Shown here piece by piece: positions 41,058 through 50,900 of a DNA stretch of 64,000 nt. Source of the DNA: Yoonia sp034652275 (GTDB taxonomy: Bacteria > Pseudomonadota > Alphaproteobacteria > Rhodobacterales > Rhodobacteraceae); contig NZ_JAXIWG010000003.1 in assembly GCF_034652275.1 (NCBI RefSeq), positions 62,001-126,000 on the forward strand, in the 5' to 3' direction. A program made the position numbers and the translations under genes. Under the pieces are notes generated by a model. The model did no database searches. It saw only the letters and a program-made list of their open reading frames with translations, and had not been told where the DNA came from. The stretch's first letter is position 1. Each line of letters starts with the position of its first letter.

Positions 41058-41136
41058 CACGACAGGGGCGTCCGCGACTGCGGGCTGAGAAGCACCCTTT
41101 GAACCTGAACCAGATCATGCTGGCGTAGGGAGTCCG
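41058..41136 (+). ncRNA. TPP riboswitch (THI element)
   Basis: The sequence holds the THI-box features in order: ACAGGGG (41062-41068), GGCTGAGA (41083-41090) followed by ACCC and GAACCTGA (41101-41108), then GATCATGCTGGCGTAGGGA (41113-41131). It precedes thiM by 65 bp and is expected to shut off the thi operon when thiamine pyrophosphate is abundant. Confidence 0.93.
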
Positions 41137-41200
41137 TGAATGGCCAAGCCCCGCTTGCGGGTTGGTGCATTCTCCGACCCCCATGCCAAGGGGGACCACG

Positions 41201-41989
41201 ATGGACGACACAGGCCTTTACCTTGACCGGATGCGCAGCACTGCGCCGCTTATCCATAACATAACCAACTATGTCGCCATGAACATCATGGCCAATGTGC
41301 TGCTGGCCGCAGGTGCCGCCCCCGCCATGCTGCATGCGCGCGAGGAGGTCGGCGAATTCGCCGCCATCGCACAGGCGCTGACCGTCAATATCGGCACGCT
41401 TGATCCCACATGGGCGGAAGCGATGGAGATCGCGGCACAGGTCATGCAGGACGCGGGCCGCCCTTGGGTGCTGGACCCTGTGGGCATCGGTGTATCGCGC
41501 TATCGCAAGGGGGTCTGCGCGCGGCTTCTGGCGCTGCGGCCCACGGTGATCCGCGGCAATGCCTCCGAGGTGCTGGCGCTTGCTGGGCTGTCCGCAGGCG
41601 GGCGCGGGCCGGAGACGACCGACACGGTCGAGACCGCCGAGGCGGCAGCGCGTGAACTGGCGCAGCGGACGGGCGGGGTGGTCGCGGTGTCTGGGCCGGT
41701 CGATTACATCACAGACGGCACCCGTGCTTACCGCGTCGCCAATGGCGATCCGCTGATGACGCGGGTCACAGCGCTTGGCTGTTCGCTGAACGGGGTGATC
41801 GGGGCCTTTGCCGTGGGCCAGCCGGTGCTGGAAGCGACCGTCTCGGCGATGGCCTATTACGGGCTGGCAGGGCAGCAGGCAGCAGCAACGGCCAAAGGGC
41901 CGGGGGCTTTTGGCGCGGCGTTTCTGGACCGTCTTTATGCGATCACACCCGATGATCTGACGGCGGGCGCAAAGGTCACCCCTGTATGA
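41201..41989 (+). CDS. thiM: Hydroxyethylthiazole kinase
   Basis: The 262-residue enzyme phosphorylates thiazole in thiamine salvage. Signatures: LIHNITNYVAMN near residue 20, VLDPVGIGVSRYR, VIRGNASEVLALAG and TALGCSLNGVIGAF. The start at 41201 has AGGGGA 6 nt upstream; longer frames from 41162 or 41183 overlap the leader. It follows the TPP riboswitch and leads thiM-thiE-thiD, a salvage set without de novo thiC or thiG. Confidence 0.94.
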   Translation: MDDTGLYLDRMRSTAPLIHNITNYVAMNIMANVLLAAGAAPAMLHAREEVGEFAAIAQALTVNIGTLDPTWAEAMEIAAQVMQDAGRPWVLDPVGIGVSRYRKGVCARLLALRPTVIRGNASEVLALAGLSAGGRGPETTDTVETAEAAARELAQRTGGVVAVSGPVDYITDGTRAYRVANGDPLMTRVTALGCSLNGVIGAFAVGQPVLEATVSAMAYYGLAGQQAAATAKGPGAFGAAFLDRLYAITPDDLTAGAKVTPV

Positions 41990-42597
41990 TGGGGCCGGTC
42001 TATGTGGTCACCGATGCCGAGGCACCCCTGCCGGTGATCGACCAGATCAGGGCGGCGGCGCAGGGTGGTGCCGCCTTGATCCAGATCCGTGACAAGATCG
42101 CCAGCGATGCCGATCTTGCCGCGCTGATCGCTGCTGTCCTGCCGATGGTGACAGCACAGGGCGCACGGCTGATCGTCAACGACCGCGTCGATCTGGCCAT
42201 GCGGACAGGTGTACATGGCCTGCACATCGGGCAGGGTGACGGTGATCCGGCGCTGATCCGCGCGCGGATTGGCGCGGGCATGCTGCTCGGTCTTTCGGTC
42301 GAGGCGGACGAGCATCTCACCCATGTCCCTGCTGGTGTCGATTACCTTGGCGTGGGGCCTGTCCGCGCCACCGCCAGCAAGGCCGACCACGCCCCGCCCA
42401 TCGGCTTTGACGGGTTGGCGCGGATCATCGCGGGCACATCGCTGCCCTGCTACGCCATCGGCGGGCTGAAACCGGGCGATGCCGCGGCGGTCAAGGCGGC
42501 GGGGGCCATCGGCATGGCCGTCGTCAGTGCCGTAACCCGCGCCACCGATCCGCAGGCCGCGACGCGCGCGCTGGTCGATGAATGGAGGCAGGTATGA
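41986..42597 (+). CDS. thiE: Thiamine-phosphate synthase
   Basis: The 203-residue TIM-barrel protein joins thiazole phosphate and HMP-pyrophosphate. Seen: VYVVTDAEAPLPV, LIQIRDK, RLIVNDRVDLAMRTGVHGLHIGQ (quoted as LIVNDRVDLA and GVHGLHIGQGD), YLGVGPVRATASK and YAIGGLKPGD. Its start overlaps the thiM stop and its stop overlaps thiD, so the three are translationally coupled. Confidence 0.93.
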   Translation: MMGPVYVVTDAEAPLPVIDQIRAAAQGGAALIQIRDKIASDADLAALIAAVLPMVTAQGARLIVNDRVDLAMRTGVHGLHIGQGDGDPALIRARIGAGMLLGLSVEADEHLTHVPAGVDYLGVGPVRATASKADHAPPIGFDGLARIIAGTSLPCYAIGGLKPGDAAAVKAAGAIGMAVVSAVTRATDPQAATRALVDEWRQV

Positions 42598-43391
42598 TCC
42601 CCAATATCCTGTCCATCGCGGGGTCGGACCCTTCGGGCGGCGCCGGTATTCAGGCTGATATCAAGGCGATTTCGGCCAATGGCGGCTATGCCATGGCCGC
42701 GATCACCGCGCTGACGGCGCAGAATACCCGAGGCGTCACAGCCGTGCAAATGATCCCGCCCGATATGGTGGCGGCGCAAATCGCCGCGATCCGTGCCGAT
42801 ATCCGCATCCATGCCGTCAAGATCGGGATGCTGGGCGATGCCGCGATCGTCCGCGCGGTGTCGGACGCCGTGCAGGGGCTGGACGCGCCTATCGTGCTGG
42901 ACCCAGTGATGGTCGCCAAAAGCGGTGACCGATTGCTGCAGGCCGAGGCTGTTGCCGCCTTGCGTGCAATGCTGCCGCTGGCTGCCGTCATCACCCCCAA
43001 CCTGCCCGAAGCCGCCGACCTTTTGGACTTGCCCGAGGCTACAACCCGCGACCAGATGCAGGCACAGGCGCTCGCGCTCTTGGCGCTGGGGCCGCGTGCG
43101 GTGCTGCTCAAAGGCGGGCATCTGGCGGGGGATGATTGCCCTGATCTGCTGGTGCATGCAGGCGGCATGACATGGCTGGCAGGCACGCGCCACGCCACGC
43201 GCAACACGCATGGCACCGGCTGCACCCTGTCGTCGGCGCTGGCCACCTTGCTGGGGCAGGGGCTGCCACTGCCGCAGGCGGCAGAGCAGGCGAAAGCTTT
43301 CGTTGCCCGCGCCATCGCAGGCGCGGATGCGCTGCGCGTGGGGCAGGGGCATGGCCCGACCCACCATTTTCACGACTTTTTCAAAGGATAA
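42594..43391 (+). CDS. thiD: Hydroxymethylpyrimidine / phosphomethylpyrimidine kinase
   Basis: The 265-residue ribokinase-fold enzyme shows SIAGSDPSGGAGIQADIK near the N terminus, VLDPVMVAKSGDRLL, ITPNLPEAADLL and NTHGTGCTLSSALA with the catalytic Asp/Cys region. It phosphorylates HMP twice. GGAGG lies 5 nt before the start at 42594, which overlaps the thiE stop. Confidence 0.94.
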   Translation: MIPNILSIAGSDPSGGAGIQADIKAISANGGYAMAAITALTAQNTRGVTAVQMIPPDMVAAQIAAIRADIRIHAVKIGMLGDAAIVRAVSDAVQGLDAPIVLDPVMVAKSGDRLLQAEAVAALRAMLPLAAVITPNLPEAADLLDLPEATTRDQMQAQALALLALGPRAVLLKGGHLAGDDCPDLLVHAGGMTWLAGTRHATRNTHGTGCTLSSALATLLGQGLPLPQAAEQAKAFVARAIAGADALRVGQGHGPTHHFHDFFKG

Positions 43392-43395
43392 CCCG

Positions 43396-44160
43396 ATGAC
43401 CCGCAATATTTCCGACCTGACTGTCCTGATTACTGGCGCAGGCCGCGGCCTTGGGGCTGCCATCGCCCGCAGCTTTGCACAAGAAGGCGCGCAAGTCGCG
43501 ATCAACTACCGCCACAGCCGCGACGCGGCCGAGGCACTGGCGGCCGAGCTTGGCCCGCGCGCAGCGGCGTTTCAGGCCGATGTGACCGACCCCGCACAGG
43601 TCAGCGCGATGGTCGCCGCGATCACCGACCGCTTTGGCGCGCCTGACGTGCTGGTCCATAACGCGCTGGCCGATTTCAGTTTCAACGGCGATGCGCGCAA
43701 GACGCTGGACCAGATGCACTGGGCCGATATCGCGCAGCAGGCGGAAACGGCCGTGGGCGGGGCGCTGCATTGCCTTCACGCCTTGCAGCCGCATTTCGCG
43801 GCGCAAGGGTTCGGGAGGGTCGTCCTGATCGGCACCAACCTGATGCAGAACCCTGTCGTGCCCTATCACGATTACACCGCCGCCAAAGGCGCGCTGCTGG
43901 CATTGACCCGCACGGCGGCCAAGGAGCTCGGGCCGCTGGGTGTGACGGTCAACATGGTCTCGGGCGGTCTGTTGCGCACCACCGATGCGAGCGCCGCGAC
44001 ACCCGAAGCGGTGTTCGACATCATCGCAGCGGGGACTCCGCTAGGGCAGGTCACGACACCCGCCGCCATGGCCGATGCCGTGCTGTTCTTTGCCAGCCCA
44101 TGGTCGCGGGCCGTGACAGGGCAGAACCTGATCGTGGATGGCGGGCTGGTGTTCGGCTAG
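43396..44160 (+). CDS. Short-chain dehydrogenase/reductase
   Basis: The 254-residue protein has the cofactor motif TGAGRGLGAAIA near residue 13, the catalytic pair in YTAAKGALLALTR and the C-terminal GQNLIVDGGLVFG. The active-site serine position reads LIGTN rather than ISS, so the usual Ser appears replaced by Thr/Asn. It sits 4 bases after thiD and may be part of the riboswitch-controlled operon. Substrate unknown; FabG-like or pteridine-reductase-like by overall pattern. Confidence 0.82.
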   Translation: MTRNISDLTVLITGAGRGLGAAIARSFAQEGAQVAINYRHSRDAAEALAAELGPRAAAFQADVTDPAQVSAMVAAITDRFGAPDVLVHNALADFSFNGDARKTLDQMHWADIAQQAETAVGGALHCLHALQPHFAAQGFGRVVLIGTNLMQNPVVPYHDYTAAKGALLALTRTAAKELGPLGVTVNMVSGGLLRTTDASAATPEAVFDIIAAGTPLGQVTTPAAMADAVLFFASPWSRAVTGQNLIVDGGLVFG

Positions 44161-44263
44161 GAGACGCACCCCGCCTTATTTGGCCAAGAGGCTTGGCGCG
44201 CACGCCGTTTCGTGTATATCGCGACCTGTAAACATGGACCCGGGGGTGACCTCGGGTGGCTCT

Positions 44264-44326
44264 TCCGGCCGCCTATCCGCCGGACAACCTGTCAAAACCA
44301 GACGTTGCCGGCGCGCTGCGGCCGGA
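44264..44326 (+). other. Long-range inverted repeats in the SulP gene leader
   Basis: TCCGGCCGC (44264-44272) is the exact reverse complement of GCGGCCGGA (44318-44326). Inside this, CCTGTC (44288-44293) can pair with GACAGG (44325-44330), so two foldings compete. No known riboswitch was recognised in the 180-bp gap. Confidence 0.3.
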
Positions 44327-44340
44327 CAGGAAAGATTTAC

Positions 44341-45831
44341 ATGATATCTATTGATGCGTACCGCGCCCAGTGGACGGGCAATATTCGCGGTGACCTTTTG
44401 GCGGGGCTTGTCGTCGCCCTAGCCCTGATCCCCGAAGCAATCGCCTTTTCGATCATCGCGGGCGTCGATCCCAAGGTCGGGCTTTACGCCAGTTTCTCGA
44501 TCGCTGTGCTGACGGCGATCACGGGTGGGCGGCCCGGCATGATCTCTGCCGCGACAGCGGCGACGGCTGTGCTGATGGTGACCTTGGTGCGCGATCACGG
44601 GCTGGAATATCTGCTTGCCGCGACCGTGCTGGCGGGGCTGATCCAGATTGGCGCGGGTATCCTGCGGCTGGGGTTTGTGATGCGCTATGTGTCCAAATCG
44701 GTGATGACCGGCTTTGTCAACGCGCTGGCGATCCTGATCTTCATGGCGCAACTGCCCGAACTTGACCCTGGCGTCGTGACATGGTTGACCTATGTGCTGG
44801 TGGCAGGCGGGCTTGCCATCATCTACCTGTTCCCGCTTTTGACCAAGGCGATCCCGTCACCGCTGGTCACCATTGTGGTCTTGACCGCGCTGGTGATGTA
44901 TTTCGGCTGGGACGTGCGCACCGTGGGCGACATGGGCGCGCTGCCCGACACGCTGCCCGTGTTCCTGATCCCGCAGATTCCGCTGACAGTCGAGACGCTG
45001 ATGATCATCCTGCCCTATTCCATCGCGGTCGCCATTGTGGGCCTCTTGGAAAGCCTGATGACACAGAACATCGTCGATGATTTGACCGATACGAAATCCG
45101 ACCGCAATCAGGAATGCGTGGGCCAAGGCATCGCGAATACCGCGACGGGGTTCATCGGCGGCATGGCGGGCTGCGCCATGATCGGCCAGTCGATCATCAA
45201 CGTCAAATCCGGCGGGCGCGGGCGGTTGTCGTGTTTTGCCGCCGGTGTGATCCTGCTGATCATGGTGGTAGGCTTGGGCGATCTGGTCAGCCAGATCCCG
45301 ATGGCCGCACTTGTGGCGATTATGATCATGGTCAGCATCGGGACCTTTTCATGGTCCTCGATCAAGGCGCTGCGCACACATCCGCAATCCTCCTCCATCG
45401 TGATGATCGCGACCGTGGTGACGGTGGTCTACACCCATAACCTTGCCATCGGGGTCTTAGTCGGGGTGCTGCTGTCGGGTATCTTCTTTGCCGCCAAGAT
45501 CGCGCAATTGTTCAAGATGACGACGATGATCTCGAAAGACGGGCGCGAACGGACCTATGTCGTCGAAGGCCAGCTGTTCTATGGCTCGGTCGAGGATTTC
45601 ATGAACGCCTTCGATTTCAAGGAAGCGCTCGACAAGGTCATCATCGACGTCAGGAGCGCACATATCTGGGACATCAGTTCCGTGCAGGCGCTGGACATGG
45701 CCGTGCTGAAATTCCGCCGTGACGGGGCCGAGGTCGAGATCGTCGGCATGAACGAAGCGACCGAAACCATCGTCGACAAGCTGGCCATCCATGACAAGCC
45801 CGGCGCGATGGACAAGCTGATGGCGCATTGA
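44341..45831 (+). CDS. SulP-family anion transporter with C-terminal STAS domain
   Basis: The 496-residue protein has the SulP start region (GDLLAGLVVALALIPEAIAFS, then GVDPKVGLYASF), about ten hydrophobic segments, GVGQGIANTATGF-type motif (ECVGQGIANTATGFIGGMAGC) shown here in part as GQGIANTATGF, and a STAS domain with IIDVRSAHIWDISSVQALD. Such proteins import sulfate, bicarbonate or dicarboxylates; which one is unclear. The start at 44341 follows a purine-rich site. Followed after 10 bp by a universal stress protein gene, which suggests joint regulation. Confidence 0.9.
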   Translation: MISIDAYRAQWTGNIRGDLLAGLVVALALIPEAIAFSIIAGVDPKVGLYASFSIAVLTAITGGRPGMISAATAATAVLMVTLVRDHGLEYLLAATVLAGLIQIGAGILRLGFVMRYVSKSVMTGFVNALAILIFMAQLPELDPGVVTWLTYVLVAGGLAIIYLFPLLTKAIPSPLVTIVVLTALVMYFGWDVRTVGDMGALPDTLPVFLIPQIPLTVETLMIILPYSIAVAIVGLLESLMTQNIVDDLTDTKSDRNQECVGQGIANTATGFIGGMAGCAMIGQSIINVKSGGRGRLSCFAAGVILLIMVVGLGDLVSQIPMAALVAIMIMVSIGTFSWSSIKALRTHPQSSSIVMIATVVTVVYTHNLAIGVLVGVLLSGIFFAAKIAQLFKMTTMISKDGRERTYVVEGQLFYGSVEDFMNAFDFKEALDKVIIDVRSAHIWDISSVQALDMAVLKFRRDGAEVEIVGMNEATETIVDKLAIHDKPGAMDKLMAH

Positions 45832-45841
45832 GGAGACGGAT

Positions 45842-46702
45842 ATGACACCGACACAAAAGATCGTGGCCTTCATCGACGGCTCTATCTATGCGCAAAGCGT
45901 CTGCCACCATGCCGCATGGATCGCCGACCGGACGGGGGCAGCGGTGGAACTGATCCATGTGCTGGGCCCGCGCGACACATCGGGCAAGCGTGACCATTCC
46001 GGCACGATCGCGCTGGGCGCGCGTACGGCGCTGCTGCAGGAACTGGCCGACCTTGACGCGCAACGGTCCAAACTGATGAGCCAGCGTGGCCGTGCGATCC
46101 TCGACGATGCCCGCGCCATTCTGGACAAGGACGGTGTGACCGACATCACCACCCGTCTGCGCCACGGTGACGTGGTCGAGGCGGTGGCCGAAGTCGAAGG
46201 CGATGCCCGCGTCATCATCGTGGGCAAACGCGGCGAGGATGCGGATTTCGCCAAAGGCCATCTTGGCTCCAACCTCGAACGGATCGTGCGCACCAGCACG
46301 CGCCCCGTGTTCGTTGCATCGCGCGCGTTCAAGCCGATTGCACGCGTGCTCGTCGCCTATGACGGAGGTGCCTCGGCGATGAAAGCGGTCGACCACATCG
46401 CGCGCAGCCCGCTGTTTCAAGGGCTGTCCATCCATGTCGTCACCGTCGGCACGGCCACAGCCGAGGTGGAAAAAGGACTCGCCAATGCCAAGGCGATGCT
46501 GAAAGCCGCAGGGCTGGAGGCTGAAACATCCGTCTTGCCAGGCCAGCCCGAAAAAGCATTGGCCGATCTGGTGGACACCGAAGGTTTCGACATGCTGGTG
46601 ATGGGCGCTTACGGACACAGCCGCATCCGCAGCCTTGTGATCGGGTCAACCACCACGGCGATGATCCGCGCCTGCAAGGTGCCGGTCGTGCTGATGCGCT
46701 GA
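45842..46702 (+). CDS. Tandem universal stress protein
   Basis: The 286-residue protein holds two UspA domains: residues 1-155, with GKRGEDADFAKGHLGSNLERIV as the ATP-loop equivalent (shown as KGHLGSNLERI), and residues 160-286, with MGAYGHSRIRSLVIGSTTTAMI (as GAYGHSR and IGSTTTAMI). The second loop fits the G-x2-G-x9-G-S/T nucleotide motif. AGGAG precedes the ATG. It pairs with the SulP transporter, a combination seen with bicarbonate or sulfate carriers, and could be a regulatory partner. Confidence 0.88.
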   Translation: MTPTQKIVAFIDGSIYAQSVCHHAAWIADRTGAAVELIHVLGPRDTSGKRDHSGTIALGARTALLQELADLDAQRSKLMSQRGRAILDDARAILDKDGVTDITTRLRHGDVVEAVAEVEGDARVIIVGKRGEDADFAKGHLGSNLERIVRTSTRPVFVASRAFKPIARVLVAYDGGASAMKAVDHIARSPLFQGLSIHVVTVGTATAEVEKGLANAKAMLKAAGLEAETSVLPGQPEKALADLVDTEGFDMLVMGAYGHSRIRSLVIGSTTTAMIRACKVPVVLMR

Positions 46703-46723
46703 CGCTTCACATCGTTGGAGCCC

Positions 46724-46742
46724 AAATATCCCCGCCGGAGGC
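46724..46742 (-). repeat. 19-bp dispersed motif, copy 2
   Basis: Read on the minus strand, GCCTCCGGCGGGGATATTT is identical to the copy at 12715-12733. It lies 22 bp after the universal stress protein stop. Nothing else was seen in 46703-46829. Confidence 0.6.
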
Positions 46743-46829
46743 ATAAATCTTTTTGGACCGATGCCTCTGCAAGTGCCACCTCGCCCTGAACAGACTGACG
46801 ACGCAGCGAGGACAGGATCGTCTCGTATG

Positions 46830-47810
46830 CTAGTTGAAGGTCCACAAAAAGACCGGCCGCGCCGCTGGTGCACTCTCTTGCCCTCTGAGCCGGCGCAAAA
46901 GATCTGTATGCAGCTCGGCGCAGGCTTGCGGGCCTGCGGCGTCGCCAGCAGGCACGGGCAGCAGGTCGCTTTGTCCGGTCATGTCAAATGCCGCCTTGAT
47001 CCGCCGCACGGCCGCACAGGGATCGCCGGTTTGCCAGTATCGTTCCGCCAGCACGTCGGGTGGCATCATGGCCGGCGGTGCCGGGACTGTGCCGCTTGCA
47101 GCGGGTGCCGCTGCGCCGACATCGATTGCGACAGGTCCGCCTGTGCCAGGCACATGTTCATACTGGACGATCTGCCAGCCTTCGACCTGCCCGCCCGCTT
47201 CCAGCGGCAGGACGGCATGATCCGCTGCAAGCGCGTAGGCAATCCGTCCGTCTGACCCCGTCACAGCGTAGTTGATCCCGGGATCGGCCCGATCCGGTGG
47301 CGCGCTCGCCCAGAACCGCGCGCCTTGACCGACCCATGCGCTCAGGTCGCGCGCACCGCCGGCATGCGCAGGACCACAGAGGCCAAAGGCGGTCAGATAG
47401 GCATTTTCGCTGATCTCGTAGGGAAACATGACGTCGTCCTGCAGATACAGGACACCCTGCCCGGCACTGACAACCCTGTCCGGGCCGAGAGGTCGCGGGT
47501 CGTTCACATTGATATTGCAGGAGCGCGGATAGATGGCCTGATAGCTGACGAAATTGGGCCGGTAGGTGCCTGCCATCACAGTGGCCGTCGTGCGGGCCGG
47601 CTCTGCGACAAGAAAGCGGGCATCGAAATAGGCGGCGGCCTCCGCCTCGGACCCGAGGCCCAGGATGAGCCGCACGTCATCAGCAGTCAGATGAACCGGA
47701 CAGGAAAAGCGCCCTGCCGCGCAACCATATGCCTCGCGTTCCCATGCGAAAGACGCGGTAGCGCCAAGAAGGCAAGTCGTCAGAACGGCGATGGCGCTAA
47801 TGATCTTCAC
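46830..47810 (-). CDS. Exported protein of unknown function divergent from the VWA protein
   Basis: The 326-residue protein has a signal peptide (KIISAIAVLTTCLLGATASFA, quoted as IISAIAVLTTCLLG) and a mature part starting WEREAYGCAAGRFSC, then VHLTADDVRLILGLG. It has a Pro/Ala-rich stretch near residues 235-255 and paired cysteines. The LTADDVRLILG segment resembles LTAEEIMLVVG of the 256-residue exported protein at 35352-36122, so the two may be distant paralogues. GTG at 47810 is chosen as the start because it opens the signal peptide. Confidence 0.65.
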   Translation of the reverse strand: MKIISAIAVLTTCLLGATASFAWEREAYGCAAGRFSCPVHLTADDVRLILGLGSEAEAAAYFDARFLVAEPARTTATVMAGTYRPNFVSYQAIYPRSCNINVNDPRPLGPDRVVSAGQGVLYLQDDVMFPYEISENAYLTAFGLCGPAHAGGARDLSAWVGQGARFWASAPPDRADPGINYAVTGSDGRIAYALAADHAVLPLEAGGQVEGWQIVQYEHVPGTGGPVAIDVGAAAPAASGTVPAPPAMMPPDVLAERYWQTGDPCAAVRRIKAAFDMTGQSDLLPVPAGDAAGPQACAELHTDLLRRLRGQESAPAARPVFLWTFN

Positions 47811-47870
47811 GGCAGTGATCCTTTTCCGGCTGATCTGCAGCCAGATTAGGGCGACCGATTTTTCGCAGCC

Positions 47871-47886
47871 TCCCTCAAATGGGGGA
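47871..47886 (+). promoter_or_regulatory. 16-bp palindrome, copy 1
   Basis: TCCCTCAAATGGGGGA lies 70 bp before the VWA gene and 60 bp before the divergent gene start. CTAGCCTTG follows at 47908-47916. Near-identical copies are at 58218-58233 and 59363-59378. Confidence 0.6.
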
Positions 47887-47956
47887 GCCTGTCGTCCCCT
47901 GCCGTCGCTAGCCTTGTGCCACCTGTCCCCCGCCAGACCAGTTTGGAAGGTTCGCC

Positions 47957-50900
47957 ATGTTGCTGTCGCGCATTCGTTGTATCGCCGTTGTGTTTGCCTG
48001 CCTCGCGGGCGCACCGGCGCAGGCCCAGGACGCCCCGTCCGTTATGGTCGTGCTGGACGGGTCCGGTTCGATGTGGGGACAGATCGAGGGCCGGACAAAA
48101 ATCGAGCTGGCGCGCGAAGCGCTGTCCGGAGTGCTGTCAGAAGCCGGTGCAGAGATGCAGATCGGGCTGATGGCCTACGGACATCGCCGCAAGGGACAGT
48201 GCGACGATATCCAGACGCTGGTGCCGATGGGGGCTGCCGCAGACACAGTGCAGGAAATTCTGGATCAGGCCTATGCGCTCCGGCCGAAGGGGATGACGCC
48301 GATCGTCGATTCCGTGATGGCTGCTGCACAGGAAATGGCCTTTACCGAACAGACAGCAACCGTGGTTCTGCTGACCGACGGGATCGAGACCTGCGGCGGT
48401 GATCCCTGCGCCCTTGGCCGGATGCTCGCTGCAGAAGGGATCGATTTCACCGCCCATGTCGTCGGCTTTGACATGACGGATGCCGAACAGCGGCAGGTGG
48501 CCTGTCTTGCCACCGAAACCGGAGGAGTGTTCGTCGCGGCCGACGATGCACAAGGGCTTGGTCAGGCGTTGCGCGACACGATCCTGCGCGACACCGCAGG
48601 GCCTGCGGTCGTCGTCACACCGCCACCCCCGCCAGCGCCGGAACCGCAAGCAACGGCGCGTATGGTGGAATTCTACATCCGCGATGCTGTCGGAGCCGCC
48701 GTGCTGCAGGCCAATGCCTTTCGCGACATCCGCTTTGCCGCATTGGACGAGGGCGGGGCGGTCCCTGCCGCAGTCGCTTTGCGGTTGGGTGACAAGCCGT
48801 GGACGCTGGACGGTGCTTTCCTGCCCGGTCGCTATGAAATCCAGTTGGACAGAATTGACAGCCGGAACAATCTGATCCGCGTCGCGCTGATATTCGAGGT
48901 GCCCGAAGGGACGGGTTCGCATCAGGTCGACCTTGTGATTGCGGCGCGTCTGCGGCTGACCGCCATGGCTCATGCCGGCCTGCCGATGCCGGCGGGGACA
49001 GGCAACCTGCCGTCGGCAACCTACGGGTCTGCGTCGGGGCGCGCTGTGTTCCGCATCCATCCGATCATCGGTGGCGCAATTGATCCCAGCGTCGATTATG
49101 GTGGTGTGAACTCTCTGGATATCGCCTTGCCGCCCGGCAATTACTTCATTCGTGGCGAACTTGCGCAAACTTTCGCGCGCGAAAAGCTGGTTGATATTCC
49201 GGCAGGCGAGATTGTCGATCTGGCATTCGACTTCGCCGCCGGCCGGGTCTTTGTCGCTATGACAGATATGCAATCCGTGCAGGTGCCACGCCAGATCGCC
49301 AGCTTTTTCGACGGGATGCGGCGCGACTGGTTCATGTATGGCGGGGGCGGGCCACAAAACGGCAACTGGACCCCGTTCTACCTGCCGCAAGGCACATGGC
49401 GGATCGAGGCGCGCAACGACCAGCGTCAGGAAAATGCTGTGGCTGTCGCGACTGTGCCAGGGCCGGGGCAGGATGTCACCGTGACGCTGCGTGATGGCGA
49501 TACCTTGTCCGAGGCACGCATCGCCGAACTGTCCGACGCTGCGACCGGCAATTGCCACGCGGTCGGCCCGCAGGGACGGATCTGCTATGTCGAAACCGTG
49601 TCACCGGCACGGATCGCCCGCGAACTGCCGTCGGCAGCCTTTGGCGGCGACGCGCTGGCGCCGCGCTTTACCGGCACATGGGATGTCGAGACCAGCATGA
49701 TGACGCTGGTGCAAGACGGCCGCCGCGTCTGGGGAGAGGTGCGCCCGCTGGCAAACCAGTCTGTGCGTCGACTATATGGCGAGGTTGCTGCGGATGGTTT
49801 GACGATGCGCGGAACGATCACCGGCACCGGCATATTCGAATTCCGTCTGTCGCCGGACGGTCTGGGTTTCAGCGGCGGAGGGGCGCATTTCGGCGGCGGC
49901 GACACCGGCACGCGGGTCAGCCTGAGCCTGAACAACACTCGGTATGCCGCGCGCAAACTCAGCGCCGCGCCGCCGCCTCTTTCGGTCGCAGATGGCAGCG
50001 AAGCGGATCTGCATCCCGCCTTTCAGGGTGCGGCCGTTGCCGCGTTCGAGGATTTCATGGCTCCTGTCAGAACCCCGGCCCCCGCCGGAACCGCGGGTGA
50101 TCTGGACGCCATGCAGTCGATGTCTCCTTTTGTTACATTCGGTGGTGCATGGAACACAGAACGGGGCTTTATCCAGTTTCAACAGGACGGCCGGCGGATC
50201 TGGGGAGAGCGCGACCAGGGTGTGCTGGAAGGCGAGCTATCGCCGGACGGGCTTTTAATGCGGGGGACATGGACCAATACCAACGGGCGCTGGGGGCTGT
50301 TTGAATTCGTGCTGGACCCCCTGATGCACAGTTTTTCGGGCAGATGGGGCTATGCGGTCGATCCCGCGCTTGCCGGCGGCGCATGGACCGGTGATCGCGC
50401 GAGCTGGCTTGCAGCGCAGCCGCAGCGCGCAACCCGCGACGGAACCCGCAACCCCGATGCGTCCGGACCGGATTTTGCGGCATTCATGACTGCCGTGCGC
50501 GCGCCCGACCTTGTACCCGCTGCGGAACCGGCAGAGCCGACGCAACCCCAGGCGATGGCACCGGACGGTGCTTTTGTCCCGCAGGTGCGCTATGATTATA
50601 CCCATGCAGACGGCCGTGCAGCGATCAGTTTCGTGTTTGGCCCGCCGGAATCCATGCCGGGTCAGTTTGACAGCTACACGCGGGGTTTCGCGCTGATGCA
50701 TCCGGGCTGGTGTGGCGGGACCGAATGTTCCGAACCCGAGGTCTATCCGATCGGCGGCCCGACATTGGAAGAGGTGCCTAACGCCTTCGATCGGCTGACC
50801 AAGGGCGGCGTCTTTCCGGCATTGGACCTGTTCGCGCAAGGTATTGCGGTGTTTGAAGGCGATGCCAATACAGGACCGGATTTGCAGGTCTTTGTCCATA

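Noticed and set aside
44221..44262. CCCGGG-containing stretch resembling the palindromic repeat at 3015-3074
   Set aside because: Only GACC(C)GGG is shared and the paired arms are missing.
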